Shown in pieces: positions 25,438 through 34,534 of a stretch of 64,000 nucleotides of DNA (position 1 is its first letter; the number at the start of each line of letters is the position of its first letter). The stretch lies in NCBI RefSeq assembly GCF_000143765.1, contig NZ_GL379771.1, positions 310,001-374,000 of the forward strand, read 5' to 3'. The notes under the pieces are model-generated. The model searched no databases and was not told where the DNA came from. It saw only the letters and a list, made by a program, of their open reading frames with translations. Made by a program: the position numbers and the translations under genes. The stretch comes from Sphingobacterium spiritivorum ATCC 33861 (lineage in GTDB: Bacteria; Bacteroidota; Bacteroidia; Sphingobacteriales; Sphingobacteriaceae).

Positions 25438-26526
25438 ATGTCTCAGCAATACAAATCATATTTTGATATTCCTGAAAATATCAGCTACTTAACAACTCCG
25501 GGATCTGGTCTTATTAGCAAAGAAATAAAAAAATGGCGTTCCCGGTATGATGTGGATTTTCATATGACGGACACTGTATTAAGGGAACAACAAGGGGCAT
25601 TTATTCAACAGGTAAAGCAGACTATAGCTGACTTTGCCCATACGGCAGCACAGAATATTTACTGTACGCCAAACTTTTCACATGGTTTTAATGTCATACT
25701 CAACGGTCTTCCTGCTGATGTACGTATCCTGTTATTGAATGAAGATTATCCTTCTGTTAACTTTCCTGTTATCAGCCGCGGGTTTGACCATACTTTCGTG
25801 AACATTGATGAAAATATGGAACAGAATATTCTGGAAGCTATTCGTCATTACAAACCCGATGTATTTATATGTAGCATTGTTCAGTATATCTCAGGCATCA
25901 AAATCGATCTTTCTTTTATACAGGAACTGAAAGCGACCCATCCGGATCTGCTGATTATAGGTGACGGCACCCAATATCTGGGCACAGAGTCTTTTGATTT
26001 TGAAACATCCGGTTTTGACGGAATAGGTACCAGCGGATATAAATGGTTGCTTTCTGGTTTTGGAAACGGTTTTTTCATCCTGAATGACACCTTGAAAAGC
26101 AAACTTTATCAGACAGCTCAGCAACAGAAGCCTGTCTTTGAAAAAATGTGGGAAGGAAAGAGTATATTACAGTTATACTTTGAGCCTGGTCATGTAGACA
26201 CACTGGCTCAGGGTACACTTCAGAAATCTTTACAGTTTTTTGATCAGCTCGGCATCCAGAATACAGCAGCTTATACCTCACGGTTGTCGGAGCATGCAAG
26301 AGAGGAATTTGAAAAAAGAAATCTGCTGACGGATATTGTAAAAAGGAGGAATAACCACAGTACTATTTTCAATTTACAGATCGATCCCAATCATTTTACG
26401 ACTTTAATGGATAACGGTATTAAATGTTTTCCCCGTGGAACAGGAATACGTATAGGATTTCACTTATATAATGACACAAATGATCTGGAGCGATTATTAC
26501 AGGTCATTGACAAGTTGCCAAGATAA
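25438..26526 (+). CDS. Aminotransferase class V-fold PLP enzyme
   Basis: A 362-residue PLP-dependent enzyme of fold type I. The PLP-binding Asp is in LLIIGDGTQYLG and the Schiff-base lysine in GIGTSGYKWLLSGFGNGF. The pattern is close to the NifS/isopenicillin-N-epimerase-like branch of class V, but no cysteine desulfurase loop Cys is evident. It follows aat by 4 bp, so the two are likely translated from one mRNA. The substrate is not known. Confidence 0.86.
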   Translation: MSQQYKSYFDIPENISYLTTPGSGLISKEIKKWRSRYDVDFHMTDTVLREQQGAFIQQVKQTIADFAHTAAQNIYCTPNFSHGFNVILNGLPADVRILLLNEDYPSVNFPVISRGFDHTFVNIDENMEQNILEAIRHYKPDVFICSIVQYISGIKIDLSFIQELKATHPDLLIIGDGTQYLGTESFDFETSGFDGIGTSGYKWLLSGFGNGFFILNDTLKSKLYQTAQQQKPVFEKMWEGKSILQLYFEPGHVDTLAQGTLQKSLQFFDQLGIQNTAAYTSRLSEHAREEFEKRNLLTDIVKRRNNHSTIFNLQIDPNHFTTLMDNGIKCFPRGTGIRIGFHLYNDTNDLERLLQVIDKLPR

Positions 26527-26627
26527 AAAAACAAACTGTTCACTTAGGAACAGACTACAAGTACAAATGCATAAAGTCTGAAGCCGTCAGCTGGTAGATG
26601 ACAATTGAAAAAACAAATGATATACAT

Positions 26628-27275
26628 ATGAAATTCAAAATTGGTGATCTGGTAAGATTTGTTGACGAGCCGATAGAAGGCCACGTGACATCTTTCCAGG
26701 ATAATGATATAGTGGGTGTGACAGATGAAACAGGATTTGAAATCCCTGTCCTGACTAGCAAAATCACATTGGTACACGGCAATATGAACCGTGAAGATGA
26801 TGAGGTTACAGAAACCAAAATAACAGAGCCTGCAAAATTCGTAGAGAAAGGGATTCTGCTTGCTGTAAGCGGTGACCAGAAAGAAGGTCTGGCAAAATTG
26901 CATATCATCAATGAGACTTCTTATGAACTTTTGGTGAGTGTATCTGAAATCAACAATGCGAAAGCAAAAGGAATCTTTGCCGGACAAGTGAGTCCGCATG
27001 ATGTTGTACAGTTTTTCTCCGGCAATTTTTCAGCCGTTGGCAATTGGCCGAATTTTCATTTTCAGATCATCAAACACAGCCGATCGGCACAGAAAATAAA
27101 TCAGCCAATAGAGAAAGAACAACGCGTACGACCTGTAGATCTGACGAATGCGAAGCAGATGAACGATACACTCTGCGAGAAGGTCTGGCACTATGTATTG
27201 GATAAAGAAGAGGAAAACATAGGTTTGGATAAATTGCAATCGCATTTTATTTCTAACAGACCCAAAAAAAAATAA
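26628..27275 (+). CDS. DUF2027-like protein
   Basis: A 215-residue protein from the ATG at 26628 (MKFKIGDLVRFVDEPIEGHV), preferred over an in-frame ATG at 26598 because family members I know of begin with this KOW-like segment. The first 70 residues look like a small beta-barrel; a middle beta domain (EKGILLAVSGDQKEGLAKLHIINETSYELLVSVSE) follows. Related Bacteroidota proteins can end in an Smr domain; no complete Smr is seen here. Its stop codon lies inside the terminator shared with the next, convergent gene. Confidence 0.7.
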   Translation: MKFKIGDLVRFVDEPIEGHVTSFQDNDIVGVTDETGFEIPVLTSKITLVHGNMNREDDEVTETKITEPAKFVEKGILLAVSGDQKEGLAKLHIINETSYELLVSVSEINNAKAKGIFAGQVSPHDVVQFFSGNFSAVGNWPNFHFQIIKHSRSAQKINQPIEKEQRVRPVDLTNAKQMNDTLCEKVWHYVLDKEEENIGLDKLQSHFISNRPKKK

Positions 27276-27298
27276 GCCCGGAAATCCGGGCTTATTTT
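27269..27298. terminator. Bidirectional terminator overlapping two stop codons
   Basis: A perfect 14-bp inverted repeat (27269-27282 with 27285-27298) with a 2-nt minimal loop. The stop of the plus-strand gene (27273-27275) and the end of the minus-strand gene (27297-27299) both overlap the stem. T-rich flanks lie on both sides. Confidence 0.9.
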
Positions 27299-27701
27299 AT
27301 ACACTTTGTTCAGCCTGTTTCAGCTGTTTAGTACTTATCAGCAAACACAATATGCCTATCAGGTACACAATCCATCCCCAACGCATATGAATGGCTTTGG
27401 ATAGCAATCCGTCAGCAAACTTCCATCCGAAATAATTATTGATCTTAAAGTATACCGCTGAAATACTTAAAAGATACCAGCCTGCAGCGATGCGGGTCAT
27501 CAAACGATAGCCTTTGAGCTGACGAATAAAAAACAACAATCCTGTAATCCCAATGATGCCATAGGTAATGAAAAACAGAGCCTCATCTGTCTGATACAGA
27601 TTCCAGTTACCTTTGATAGGAACCTTCAGCATAGGTAGCATCCCGGATAACAGACACAGGATCACACCTGCAAGTGCAAAATTCTTTCGAATGATTAGCA
27701 T
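27297..27701 (-). CDS. Small membrane protein of unknown function
   Basis: A 134-residue protein with four predicted membrane segments (about 8-26, 43-60, 70-88 and 108-125). No catalytic motif or family was recognised. A -7 box, TAATTTTG on the minus strand (27730-27723), lies 22 bp upstream, which supports expression. Confidence 0.72.
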   Translation of the reverse strand: MLIIRKNFALAGVILCLLSGMLPMLKVPIKGNWNLYQTDEALFFITYGIIGITGLLFFIRQLKGYRLMTRIAAGWYLLSISAVYFKINNYFGWKFADGLLSKAIHMRWGWIVYLIGILCLLISTKQLKQAEQSV

Positions 27702-28073
27702 AATTTCTTTCTTATTTTACTGCAAAATTAAGGATACTTTCCCGATCTATCATCTACCGGTTATAAACTTTTATTACACATAAGGAGTTATCATTTTAAA
27801 CATTCAAATCCTTTGTTACCCGGATTGACAATCCCAGGAAACATCGTTACAAAAAAACAACTGTAACTGTCATTTTACTGTCAATTGCATATCCTCACAA
27901 ATAATAAATACTTTTTGTTCCTAACCATTTAAATGATTGACATCACATTTTTAAATCAAAAAAATATACAACAAATTGATTAATAGAATTTTAACAAATT
28001 TTTAACACTATTTATAATCGTTCTAAATTCATCCGTTTGACAGATTTTTGACATAATACATAGCCGATTAGAC
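27702..28073. other. AT-rich divergent intergenic region before hemA
   Basis: No gene was recognised. It holds the -7 box of the minus-strand membrane protein (27723-27730), a close repeat of ACTGTCA near 27868-27890 and, just before hemA, TTTGACA at 28036-28042 and again at 28047-28053 (11-bp period). Confidence 0.45.
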
Positions 28074-28081
28074 TACATTTG
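28074..28081 (+). promoter_or_regulatory. -7 box of hemA
   Basis: TACATTTG, exact TAnnTTTG, 34 bp before the TTG start of hemA. Two TTTGACA words one helical turn apart lie upstream (28036 and 28047). Confidence 0.6.
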
Positions 28082-28114
28082 CACTACTAAAATAGTGAGC
28101 AACGAGATTCAGCT

Positions 28115-29356
28115 TTGAAGAATTTAAAAGTTATAGCATTTACACACAAGCACGTCGAGTTAAAAGACCTTGGCAATCTGGTAATCTGTAATGAGGAACT
28201 GGAGAGTCGGTTAATTAACTTAAAGCACAGCCTTGATATTCCAGAGATTTTTTACATCGGCACCTGTAACAGGGTTGAATTTGTATTTTACGGAGCATAC
28301 GAGCTGAGCGATGATTTTGTTGCGAAGTTTATGGAAAAATTAAACTTCTGTGTACCTCAGGAACGTCTTCAATGTTACTTGGGTCAGGTAAACCGTTATG
28401 AAGGACTGGATGCATTAAACCATCTGCTTCGGATGTCCTGTTCTCTTGAGAGTCTTGTCGTTGGTGAGAAAGAAATCCTGTCACAGGTAAGAAGAGCCTA
28501 TGAAAGATGCCGCGAAGCGGGTTTCACAGGAGATTTTCTGCGCCTGATGATGGATCGTCTGATCAAGACTGCCAAGGAAGTATATACTTACACGAAGATC
28601 TCCCGTAATCCTATATCTGTAGTGTCCTTAGCTTACCGTAAGCTTCGTGAGCTTAAGCTGACAACTAATCCGCGTATTCTTGTCATCGGATCCGGAGAGA
28701 CAAATCAGAATCTTGCGAAATATCTGCAAAAGCACAAGTTTGAAAATTTTGTTATTTTCAACCGTACGGTAGAGAATGCCCATACTCTGGCACAGGAACT
28801 AAATGCACAGGTATATCCGTTGAGCGAACTGGGCAACTACAAAAATGGCTTCGATATTTTGATCACCTGTACCGGAGCTCCGGATGCTATCGTTAATAAC
28901 GCTCTGTATGAATCTTTACTTAATGGCGAAACAGACAAAAAAATCATAGTGGATCTGGCTATTCCAAATGATATCGATGCTGAAGTAATTGCGCGCCACC
29001 CTATCCACTATATTGAAGTAAGCAGTCTGCAGGCTATTGCTGAAAAAAATATTCAGGAACGTTACGATGAGCTGACCAGCGCAGAGTGTATCATCAAGCA
29101 GAATATTGAAGAATTTCTTCCTATTATCAAACAGCGTCGTGTGGAAGTCGCTATGAGACAGGTTCCTGAAAAAATCAAGGAAATCAAGTCTTTTGCGATT
29201 AATGAAGTGTTTGCTCAGGATCTTAGCAAACTGGATCCTCAGGCGAGAGAAGTACTGGAAAAAGTCATCAACTATATGGAAAAGAAATACATCAAAGTTC
29301 CTATGGTAATGGCAAAAGAAATTCTTGTCAAAACTTCAGAGGCTGAAAACAATTAG
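28115..29356 (+). CDS. hemA: Glutamyl-tRNA reductase
   Basis: A 413-residue enzyme that reduces glutamyl-tRNA to glutamate-1-semialdehyde, the committed step of C5 heme synthesis. The catalytic Cys is in IPEIFYIGTCNRVEFVFYG. The NADPH domain has RILVIGSGETNQNLAKYL, and MDRLIKTAKEVYTYTKISRNPISVVSLAY and the C-terminal dimerisation helices are present. The start is TTG at 28115, supported by the match MKNLKVIAFTHKHVE; no closer ATG exists. hemCD follows after 130 bp with its own promoter box. Confidence 0.95.
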   Translation: MKNLKVIAFTHKHVELKDLGNLVICNEELESRLINLKHSLDIPEIFYIGTCNRVEFVFYGAYELSDDFVAKFMEKLNFCVPQERLQCYLGQVNRYEGLDALNHLLRMSCSLESLVVGEKEILSQVRRAYERCREAGFTGDFLRLMMDRLIKTAKEVYTYTKISRNPISVVSLAYRKLRELKLTTNPRILVIGSGETNQNLAKYLQKHKFENFVIFNRTVENAHTLAQELNAQVYPLSELGNYKNGFDILITCTGAPDAIVNNALYESLLNGETDKKIIVDLAIPNDIDAEVIARHPIHYIEVSSLQAIAEKNIQERYDELTSAECIIKQNIEEFLPIIKQRRVEVAMRQVPEKIKEIKSFAINEVFAQDLSKLDPQAREVLEKVINYMEKKYIKVPMVMAKEILVKTSEAENN

Positions 29357-29403
29357 TTTTCGATAATTATTCCTTTTAATTTTTACAAAAATTGACTTAA
29401 TCT

Positions 29404-29446
29404 GACATAGGTATGTCGGCATTATACATCTATTTGGCTAAATTTG
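29404..29446 (+). promoter_or_regulatory. hemCD promoter region with 14-bp palindrome
   Basis: GACATAGGTATGTC (29404-29417) is a perfect inverted repeat around GG. It is followed 21 bp later by TAAATTTG (29439-29446), an exact -7 box, so the palindrome sits where the -33 element would be. Confidence 0.5.
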
Positions 29447-29486
29447 TGCTTTCTTATTCTAAATCTATTTAATATAGTTAATTAAC

Positions 29487-31073
29487 GTGAACAGAAAATT
29501 AATCATTGGAACACGCGGAAGCCAACTCGCCATGTGGCAAGCTAATCACATTAAAGACAGACTTGCAGCAGCGGGAATTGACTCTGAATTGAAAGTAATC
29601 AAGACTCAGGGAGATATTATACAGCATTTGCGTCTGGACAAACTGGAGGGCAAAGGATTTTTCACCAAAGAACTGGAAGAAGAATTATTGTCATCAACGA
29701 TTGATCTGGCTGTTCACTCTCACAAAGATTTACCGACAGTCAATCCTCCGGGATTAATTATTGCTGCAGTTTCTGAACGGGAAAGTCCTGCAGAACTGCT
29801 GATCGTATTAAAAGACTGTGTAGATATCAAAAAACGTCTTTCACTGAAGCATAATGCAACGGTCGGGACGTCTTCTAACCGCAGAAAAGCACAGCTTTTA
29901 TCCTTACGCCCTGATCTGGAATTTGATGACCTTCGTGGCAATCTTCAGACACGTATTCAGAAACTGAGAGATGAAAATTATGATGCGATTATCCTGGCTA
30001 AAGCTGGTGTAGAACGTATTGATATGGATCTTTCAGAATTTTATGTAGAAGAGATTCCTCCGGTTGAACTGATTCCTGCACCTGCACAAGGTGTGCTGGC
30101 CATACAGATACGTGAATCAGACCAGGAGTTATATGAAGCCTTACAAGTCATTCACAATAAGGAAGTGGCTGAAGTAATAGCTGTAGAACGCAAAGTACTT
30201 AACTTATTTGACGCCGGATGCCATGCCCCTCTGGGATGCTATTGCCGCAAGAGTGAAGGCAAATATGAAGCCTGGACATCTGTCGCAGATACCAGTGACG
30301 AATTTCCGGACAGGTTATATATCCAGCGTGATTCTACGGAAGGAATGGCAGAAGAGATCTTTGCAAAATTTGCCAAAGACCGTAAACTTCCCTCGTCTAT
30401 CTTTATTTCACGGGATATAGACGAAAACACATATTTTGCCAGAGCGATGGCCAAGCATAATATCCAGCTTGATGCCCGTTCTCTGATCCGCATCTATCCG
30501 ATCATTAATAAATTAGATCCTTTTATCTTAAAACATGTGGACTGGGTATTCTTTGCAAGTAGAAATGGTATTGATCATTTCTTTTCACTGGATCCGCAGT
30601 TACGCAAACATACCAGGATAGGTGTAGTCGGAAGAGGATCCGAAGAGGCATTGCGCAAATATGACCGTGTCGCTGATTTCTCCGGAGATGATTTCGGAAT
30701 CCATACGGATGAGATTGGCCTTGAGTTTGCCAAAATAGCAAATGGACAGACGGTACTTTTCCCAAGAGCTAAGGATTCATTAGAAACCATACAGAAAGCC
30801 ATGAGTGCAGATACAAAAATCATTGATATGCCAGTCTATGAAACTGTACTTGATGAAAACGTCGCTTCTACCACAGCTGAAGTGCTGATCTTTACCAGCC
30901 CAAGTAATGTCGAGGCCTATTTTATCGACAATCTTATTGAACCGGGACAACAGATTATTTCTATAGGCAAATCTACCGGTGCTAAAATAGCCGAAATGGG
31001 ATTACCTTATGTAACACCCTATTCGCCTGATGAAATCGGTCTGACAGAGGCTGTATTCGGATTGAAATATTAA
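29487..31073 (+). CDS. hemCD: Fused porphobilinogen deaminase / uroporphyrinogen-III synthase
   Basis: A 528-residue fusion of two consecutive heme enzymes. Residues 1 to about 270 are HemC (hydroxymethylbilane synthase), with RGSQLAMWQA, FFTKELEEELL, LAVHSHKDLPT and the cofactor cysteine in NLFDAGCHAPLGCYC. From about residue 280 to the end is a HemD domain (SSIFISRDIDENTYFA...DWVFFASRNGIDHFF...VGVVGRGSEEAL-like...EVLIFTSPSNVEAYF). The start is GTG at 29487. Separate genes are more common; fusion allows the unstable hydroxymethylbilane to be passed on. hemB follows after a hairpin-containing gap. Confidence 0.93.
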   Translation: MNRKLIIGTRGSQLAMWQANHIKDRLAAAGIDSELKVIKTQGDIIQHLRLDKLEGKGFFTKELEEELLSSTIDLAVHSHKDLPTVNPPGLIIAAVSERESPAELLIVLKDCVDIKKRLSLKHNATVGTSSNRRKAQLLSLRPDLEFDDLRGNLQTRIQKLRDENYDAIILAKAGVERIDMDLSEFYVEEIPPVELIPAPAQGVLAIQIRESDQELYEALQVIHNKEVAEVIAVERKVLNLFDAGCHAPLGCYCRKSEGKYEAWTSVADTSDEFPDRLYIQRDSTEGMAEEIFAKFAKDRKLPSSIFISRDIDENTYFARAMAKHNIQLDARSLIRIYPIINKLDPFILKHVDWVFFASRNGIDHFFSLDPQLRKHTRIGVVGRGSEEALRKYDRVADFSGDDFGIHTDEIGLEFAKIANGQTVLFPRAKDSLETIQKAMSADTKIIDMPVYETVLDENVASTTAEVLIFTSPSNVEAYFIDNLIEPGQQIISIGKSTGAKIAEMGLPYVTPYSPDEIGLTEAVFGLKY

Positions 31074-31097
31074 ATTCAAAAGTAAAAACTCAAAAGT

Positions 31098-31131
31098 AAA
31101 AGAGAGTCTGTCAGACAAAAGATTCTCTTTT
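31098..31131 (+). terminator. Hairpin between hemCD and hemB
   Basis: AAAAGAGA (31098-31105) pairs with TCTCTTTT (31124-31131), with an inner GTCTG-CAGAC element. It could be a partial terminator. TCAAAAGTAAAA is present twice just upstream as a direct repeat. Confidence 0.55.
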
Positions 31132-31165
31132 ATCTCTTGTCTTTGATTCTAAAAACACATATAAC

Positions 31166-32140
31166 ATGTTACAACGTCCGAGAAGAAATCGTAAATCAGC
31201 CGTGATCCGCGACATGATCCAAGAGACACGTTTAGACGCGTCCAATCTCATTTTCCCCTTATTCATCATAGATGGCAACCAGCAAAAAACTGAGGTTTCT
31301 TCTATGCCTGGTATTTATCGCTATTCCATAGATAACCTGTTAAGAGAGGTGGAAAGTTGTCTGAAACTGGGCTTAAAATCCTTTGATTTATTCCCTAACA
31401 TTGAAGAATCACTAAAGGATAAATATGCGACAGAAAGCTATAGAGATGGCAGTCTGTATCTGCGTGCCATCGCTGAAGTAAAGAAGAACTTTCCCGAAGC
31501 ATGTGTCGTTACAGATGTAGCGATGGACCCTTATAGCAGTGACGGGCATGACGGAATCGTCGAAAACGGCGAAATTCTTAATGATGAAACGTTGGATGTA
31601 TTAGGAAAGATGGCATTAGCTCACGCTCAGGCAGGAGCCGATATCATTGCCCCGTCTGATATGATGGACGGACGTATCGGATATATTCGTGAACATCTGG
31701 ATCAGCATGGATTCAGTCATGTCTCACTGATGTCTTACACTGCGAAATACGCCTCAGCCTTTTATGGTCCGTTTCGGGATGCATTGGGTTCGGCTCCTAA
31801 ACACGGAGATAAGAAAACTTATCAGATGAATCCTGCAAACAGTAAAGAAGCGCTTATTGAAGGACAACTGGATGCGGCAGAAGGTGCTGACTTCCTGATG
31901 GTAAAACCGGGTCTTCCCTATCTCGATATCATAAAGCTATTAGCAGATAACTTCGATCTTCCTATTGCAGCCTATAATGTAAGTGGTGAATATGCCATGT
32001 TGAAAGCGGCTATCCAAAACGGATGGTTAGATGCCGAGCGTTCGATAATGGAAACCTTATTGAGTTTCAGACGTGCGGGCGCAACTGCAATTCTGACTTA
32101 TCATGCCAAAGAAGTTTTAGAAAAAGGCTGGCTTAAATAG
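31166..32140 (+). CDS. hemB: Delta-aminolevulinic acid dehydratase (porphobilinogen synthase)
   Basis: A 324-residue enzyme that condenses two 5-aminolevulinate molecules to porphobilinogen. The Schiff-base lysines are in SYTAKYASAFYGPFRDA and ADFLMVKPGLPYLDI. At the usual zinc site, TDVAMDPYSSDGHDGIV has Ala and Asp in place of the three cysteines of the E. coli enzyme, which marks the zinc-independent, magnesium-type group. It is the third heme gene in order. Confidence 0.96.
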   Translation: MLQRPRRNRKSAVIRDMIQETRLDASNLIFPLFIIDGNQQKTEVSSMPGIYRYSIDNLLREVESCLKLGLKSFDLFPNIEESLKDKYATESYRDGSLYLRAIAEVKKNFPEACVVTDVAMDPYSSDGHDGIVENGEILNDETLDVLGKMALAHAQAGADIIAPSDMMDGRIGYIREHLDQHGFSHVSLMSYTAKYASAFYGPFRDALGSAPKHGDKKTYQMNPANSKEALIEGQLDAAEGADFLMVKPGLPYLDIIKLLADNFDLPIAAYNVSGEYAMLKAAIQNGWLDAERSIMETLLSFRRAGATAILTYHAKEVLEKGWLK

Positions 32141-32158
32141 TTACAGCAGTTATAGAAG

Positions 32159-32185
32159 AGTCCGGATTGTATTCCGGACTTTTTC
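32159..32185 (+). terminator. Terminator of hemB
   Basis: AGTCCGGA and TCCGGACT pair around a 6-nt loop and are followed by TTTTTC. Confidence 0.9.
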
Positions 32186-32361
32186 ATTTTTAAGAGTCCG
32201 GTAACTGTCCGAAAAGACGATCATCCTGCAGCAATAACTACACAATCAGGATACAAAACTGAGCTTTAGCTCAACAAAACAGTATAAAAGAAACGCTTTT
32301 ACTATCCCTAAACCAAGGCGTCACACATTATTAACAAGATTAATGTAACAAATAGATGGCG

Positions 32362-32371
32362 CAAACGTTTG
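32362..32371. promoter_or_regulatory. LacI-type operator candidate before the GH35 gene
   Basis: CAAACGTTTG is a perfect 10-bp palindrome centred on CG, the typical core of LacI-family sites. A near -7 box TATGATTG at 32381-32388 follows, so the site would lie in the promoter spacer. The remaining 32186-32470 region shows no gene. Confidence 0.5.
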
Positions 32372-32470
32372 TTTTCAAATTATGATTGGTCAAAACAACA
32401 CTTTTCCTTAACATTACATATAAATACCTCAAAAAAGAGATAAATCAAGTACTTTAATCACAATTTAAAG

Positions 32471-34387
32471 ATGAAGTTAATAAAAAAGGCATTCTGCTAC
32501 GCCGTTCTCACCACCACTTTCATGAGCACCATTGCATTTCAGGATGTTCAGGCTCAAAAAAAACACACTTTCGAGATCAAAGACGGAAATTTTGTATATG
32601 ACGGAAAGGCAACCAGAATATTATCCGGAGAAATGCACTACGCACGCATTCCACATCAATATTGGAAACATCGTTTGCAAATGGTCAAATCTATGGGGCT
32701 TAATACGGTAGCTACTTATGTATTCTGGAATTTCCATGAAGAAAGTCCCGGCAACTGGAACTTTGAGGGGGATCATGATTTGGCTGCTTTTATAAAAACA
32801 GCCGGTGAAGTGGGGCTACATGTAATTCTTCGTCCTGGTCCTTATGCCTGTGCAGAATGGGATTTTGGCGGATATCCGTGGTGGCTTCAAAAGATAGACG
32901 GCCTGGAAATAAGACGTGACAATGCCAAATTTCTGGAGTATACAAAAAAATATATTGACCGTCTGGCGAAGGAAGTGGGAAGTTTACAGATTACAAATGG
33001 AGGACCTATTATAATGGTTCAAGCCGAAAATGAATTCGGATCATATGTCAGCCAGCGTAAAGATATTCCCTTAGAAGAACATAAAGCCTATAACGCGAAG
33101 ATCAAAAAGCAACTGGAAGAAGCGGGGTTCAATGTTCCTTTATTTACTTCAGATGGAAGCTGGTTATTTGAGGGAGGTGCCATCCCCGGAGCCTTACCAA
33201 CCGCTAACGGAGAAAACAATATTTCCAATCTTAAGAAAGTAGTTGATCAGTATAACAATAATCAGGGGCCGTATATGGTAGCGGAATTTTATCCCGGCTG
33301 GTTAGATCACTGGGCAGAGCCTTTTGCAAAGGTAGATGCGGGCAGAATAGCGCGTCAAACCGAGAAATATCTGCAGAATGATATTTCTTTCAACTATTAT
33401 ATGGTACATGGCGGGACTAATTTTGGCTTTACATCGGGGGCAAATTACAACAACAAATCTGATATACAGCCGGATATTACCAGTTATGATTATGATGCGC
33501 CAATCAGTGAAGCCGGGTGGACCACTCCAAAATATGATTCTATCCGGACGGTTATACAGAAATATGCGGACTATACTGTACCGGCCATACCTAAAGCAAA
33601 TCCGGTAATTGAAATTCCATCTATTAAGCTTACTGCTGTAGCCAATGTTTTTGATTACGCAAAGTCAGCAAAAACAACGATCAATGAGACTCCACTTAAC
33701 TTTGAACAACTGGATCAGGCAAATGGCTATGTTTTGTATAGCAAACAGTTTAATCAACCTATAAACGGAAAATTGAAAATTGACGGGCTGAGAGATTTTG
33801 CGGTAGTATATATCGATGGCACAAAAGTAGGTGAACTAAACCGGGTGTTTAAAAATTATGAAATGGACATAGACATTCCTTTTAATTCCACCTTACAGAT
33901 TCTGGTCGAGAATATGGGAAGAATCAACTATGGCTCAGAAATTATTCATAACCACAAAGGCATCATCTCCCCTGTGCTTATCAATGACATGGAAATCACC
34001 GGAGATTGGACTATGCAACAATTACCAATGGACAAAGTACCTGATCTGGCAGGCAAACAAACTGCAACAATTCAGAATACAAAAGTAAATACTTCGAAAA
34101 TCGCAACACTCAAAGGTCAGCCGGTATTGTACCAGGGTACTTTCGATTTAAAGGAGATCGGAGATACTTTTATTGATATGGAAAAGTGGGGAAAAGGTAT
34201 TGTATTTATTAACGGCATCAATATCGGAAGATACTGGAAAACCGGACCTCAGCACACCTTATATATTCCCGGACCTTATCTCAAAAAAGGCAGTAACAGT
34301 ATCGTAATTTTTGAACAGCTAAACGACGAAATCAAAACAGAAGTCAGTACAGTGAAAGTACCTGTTCTGGATAAAGTGGTCTTATAA
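32471..34387 (+). CDS. Glycoside hydrolase family 35 beta-galactosidase, secreted
   Basis: A 638-residue protein with a signal peptide (cleavage near DVQAQK, residue 29). The GH35 TIM barrel covers about residues 35-350; the acid/base Glu is in IIMVQAENEFGSYV and the nucleophile in YMVAEFYPGWLDHWAE. Two beta-sandwich galactose-binding-type domains follow, with VYIDGTKVGELNR and VFINGINIGRYWKTGPQHTLYIPGP. Such enzymes release terminal beta-1,3 or 1,4 galactose from glycans in the periplasm. It lies between hemB and hemL and is bounded by terminators on both sides, so it is a separate transcription unit. Confidence 0.94.
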   Translation: MKLIKKAFCYAVLTTTFMSTIAFQDVQAQKKHTFEIKDGNFVYDGKATRILSGEMHYARIPHQYWKHRLQMVKSMGLNTVATYVFWNFHEESPGNWNFEGDHDLAAFIKTAGEVGLHVILRPGPYACAEWDFGGYPWWLQKIDGLEIRRDNAKFLEYTKKYIDRLAKEVGSLQITNGGPIIMVQAENEFGSYVSQRKDIPLEEHKAYNAKIKKQLEEAGFNVPLFTSDGSWLFEGGAIPGALPTANGENNISNLKKVVDQYNNNQGPYMVAEFYPGWLDHWAEPFAKVDAGRIARQTEKYLQNDISFNYYMVHGGTNFGFTSGANYNNKSDIQPDITSYDYDAPISEAGWTTPKYDSIRTVIQKYADYTVPAIPKANPVIEIPSIKLTAVANVFDYAKSAKTTINETPLNFEQLDQANGYVLYSKQFNQPINGKLKIDGLRDFAVVYIDGTKVGELNRVFKNYEMDIDIPFNSTLQILVENMGRINYGSEIIHNHKGIISPVLINDMEITGDWTMQQLPMDKVPDLAGKQTATIQNTKVNTSKIATLKGQPVLYQGTFDLKEIGDTFIDMEKWGKGIVFINGINIGRYWKTGPQHTLYIPGPYLKKGSNSIVIFEQLNDEIKTEVSTVKVPVLDKVVL

Positions 34388-34410
34388 ACAATTTATCTCT
34401 ATAATGGGAT

Positions 34411-34447
34411 AAAAAGGGCTTTTATGTAAATCATAAAGCCCTTTTTA
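34411..34447 (+). terminator. Terminator after the GH35 gene
   Basis: AAAAAGGGCTT and AAGCCCTTTTT arms (one bulge in the extended stem) with a T-rich tail. Confidence 0.85.
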
Positions 34448-34534
34448 TTTGTCACAGCTTTTACATACTTGAAAAATAGAGCTTCCAATTCACAAATAAT
34501 TGAATAATTTTACACGAACAACGAGAATAACGAT

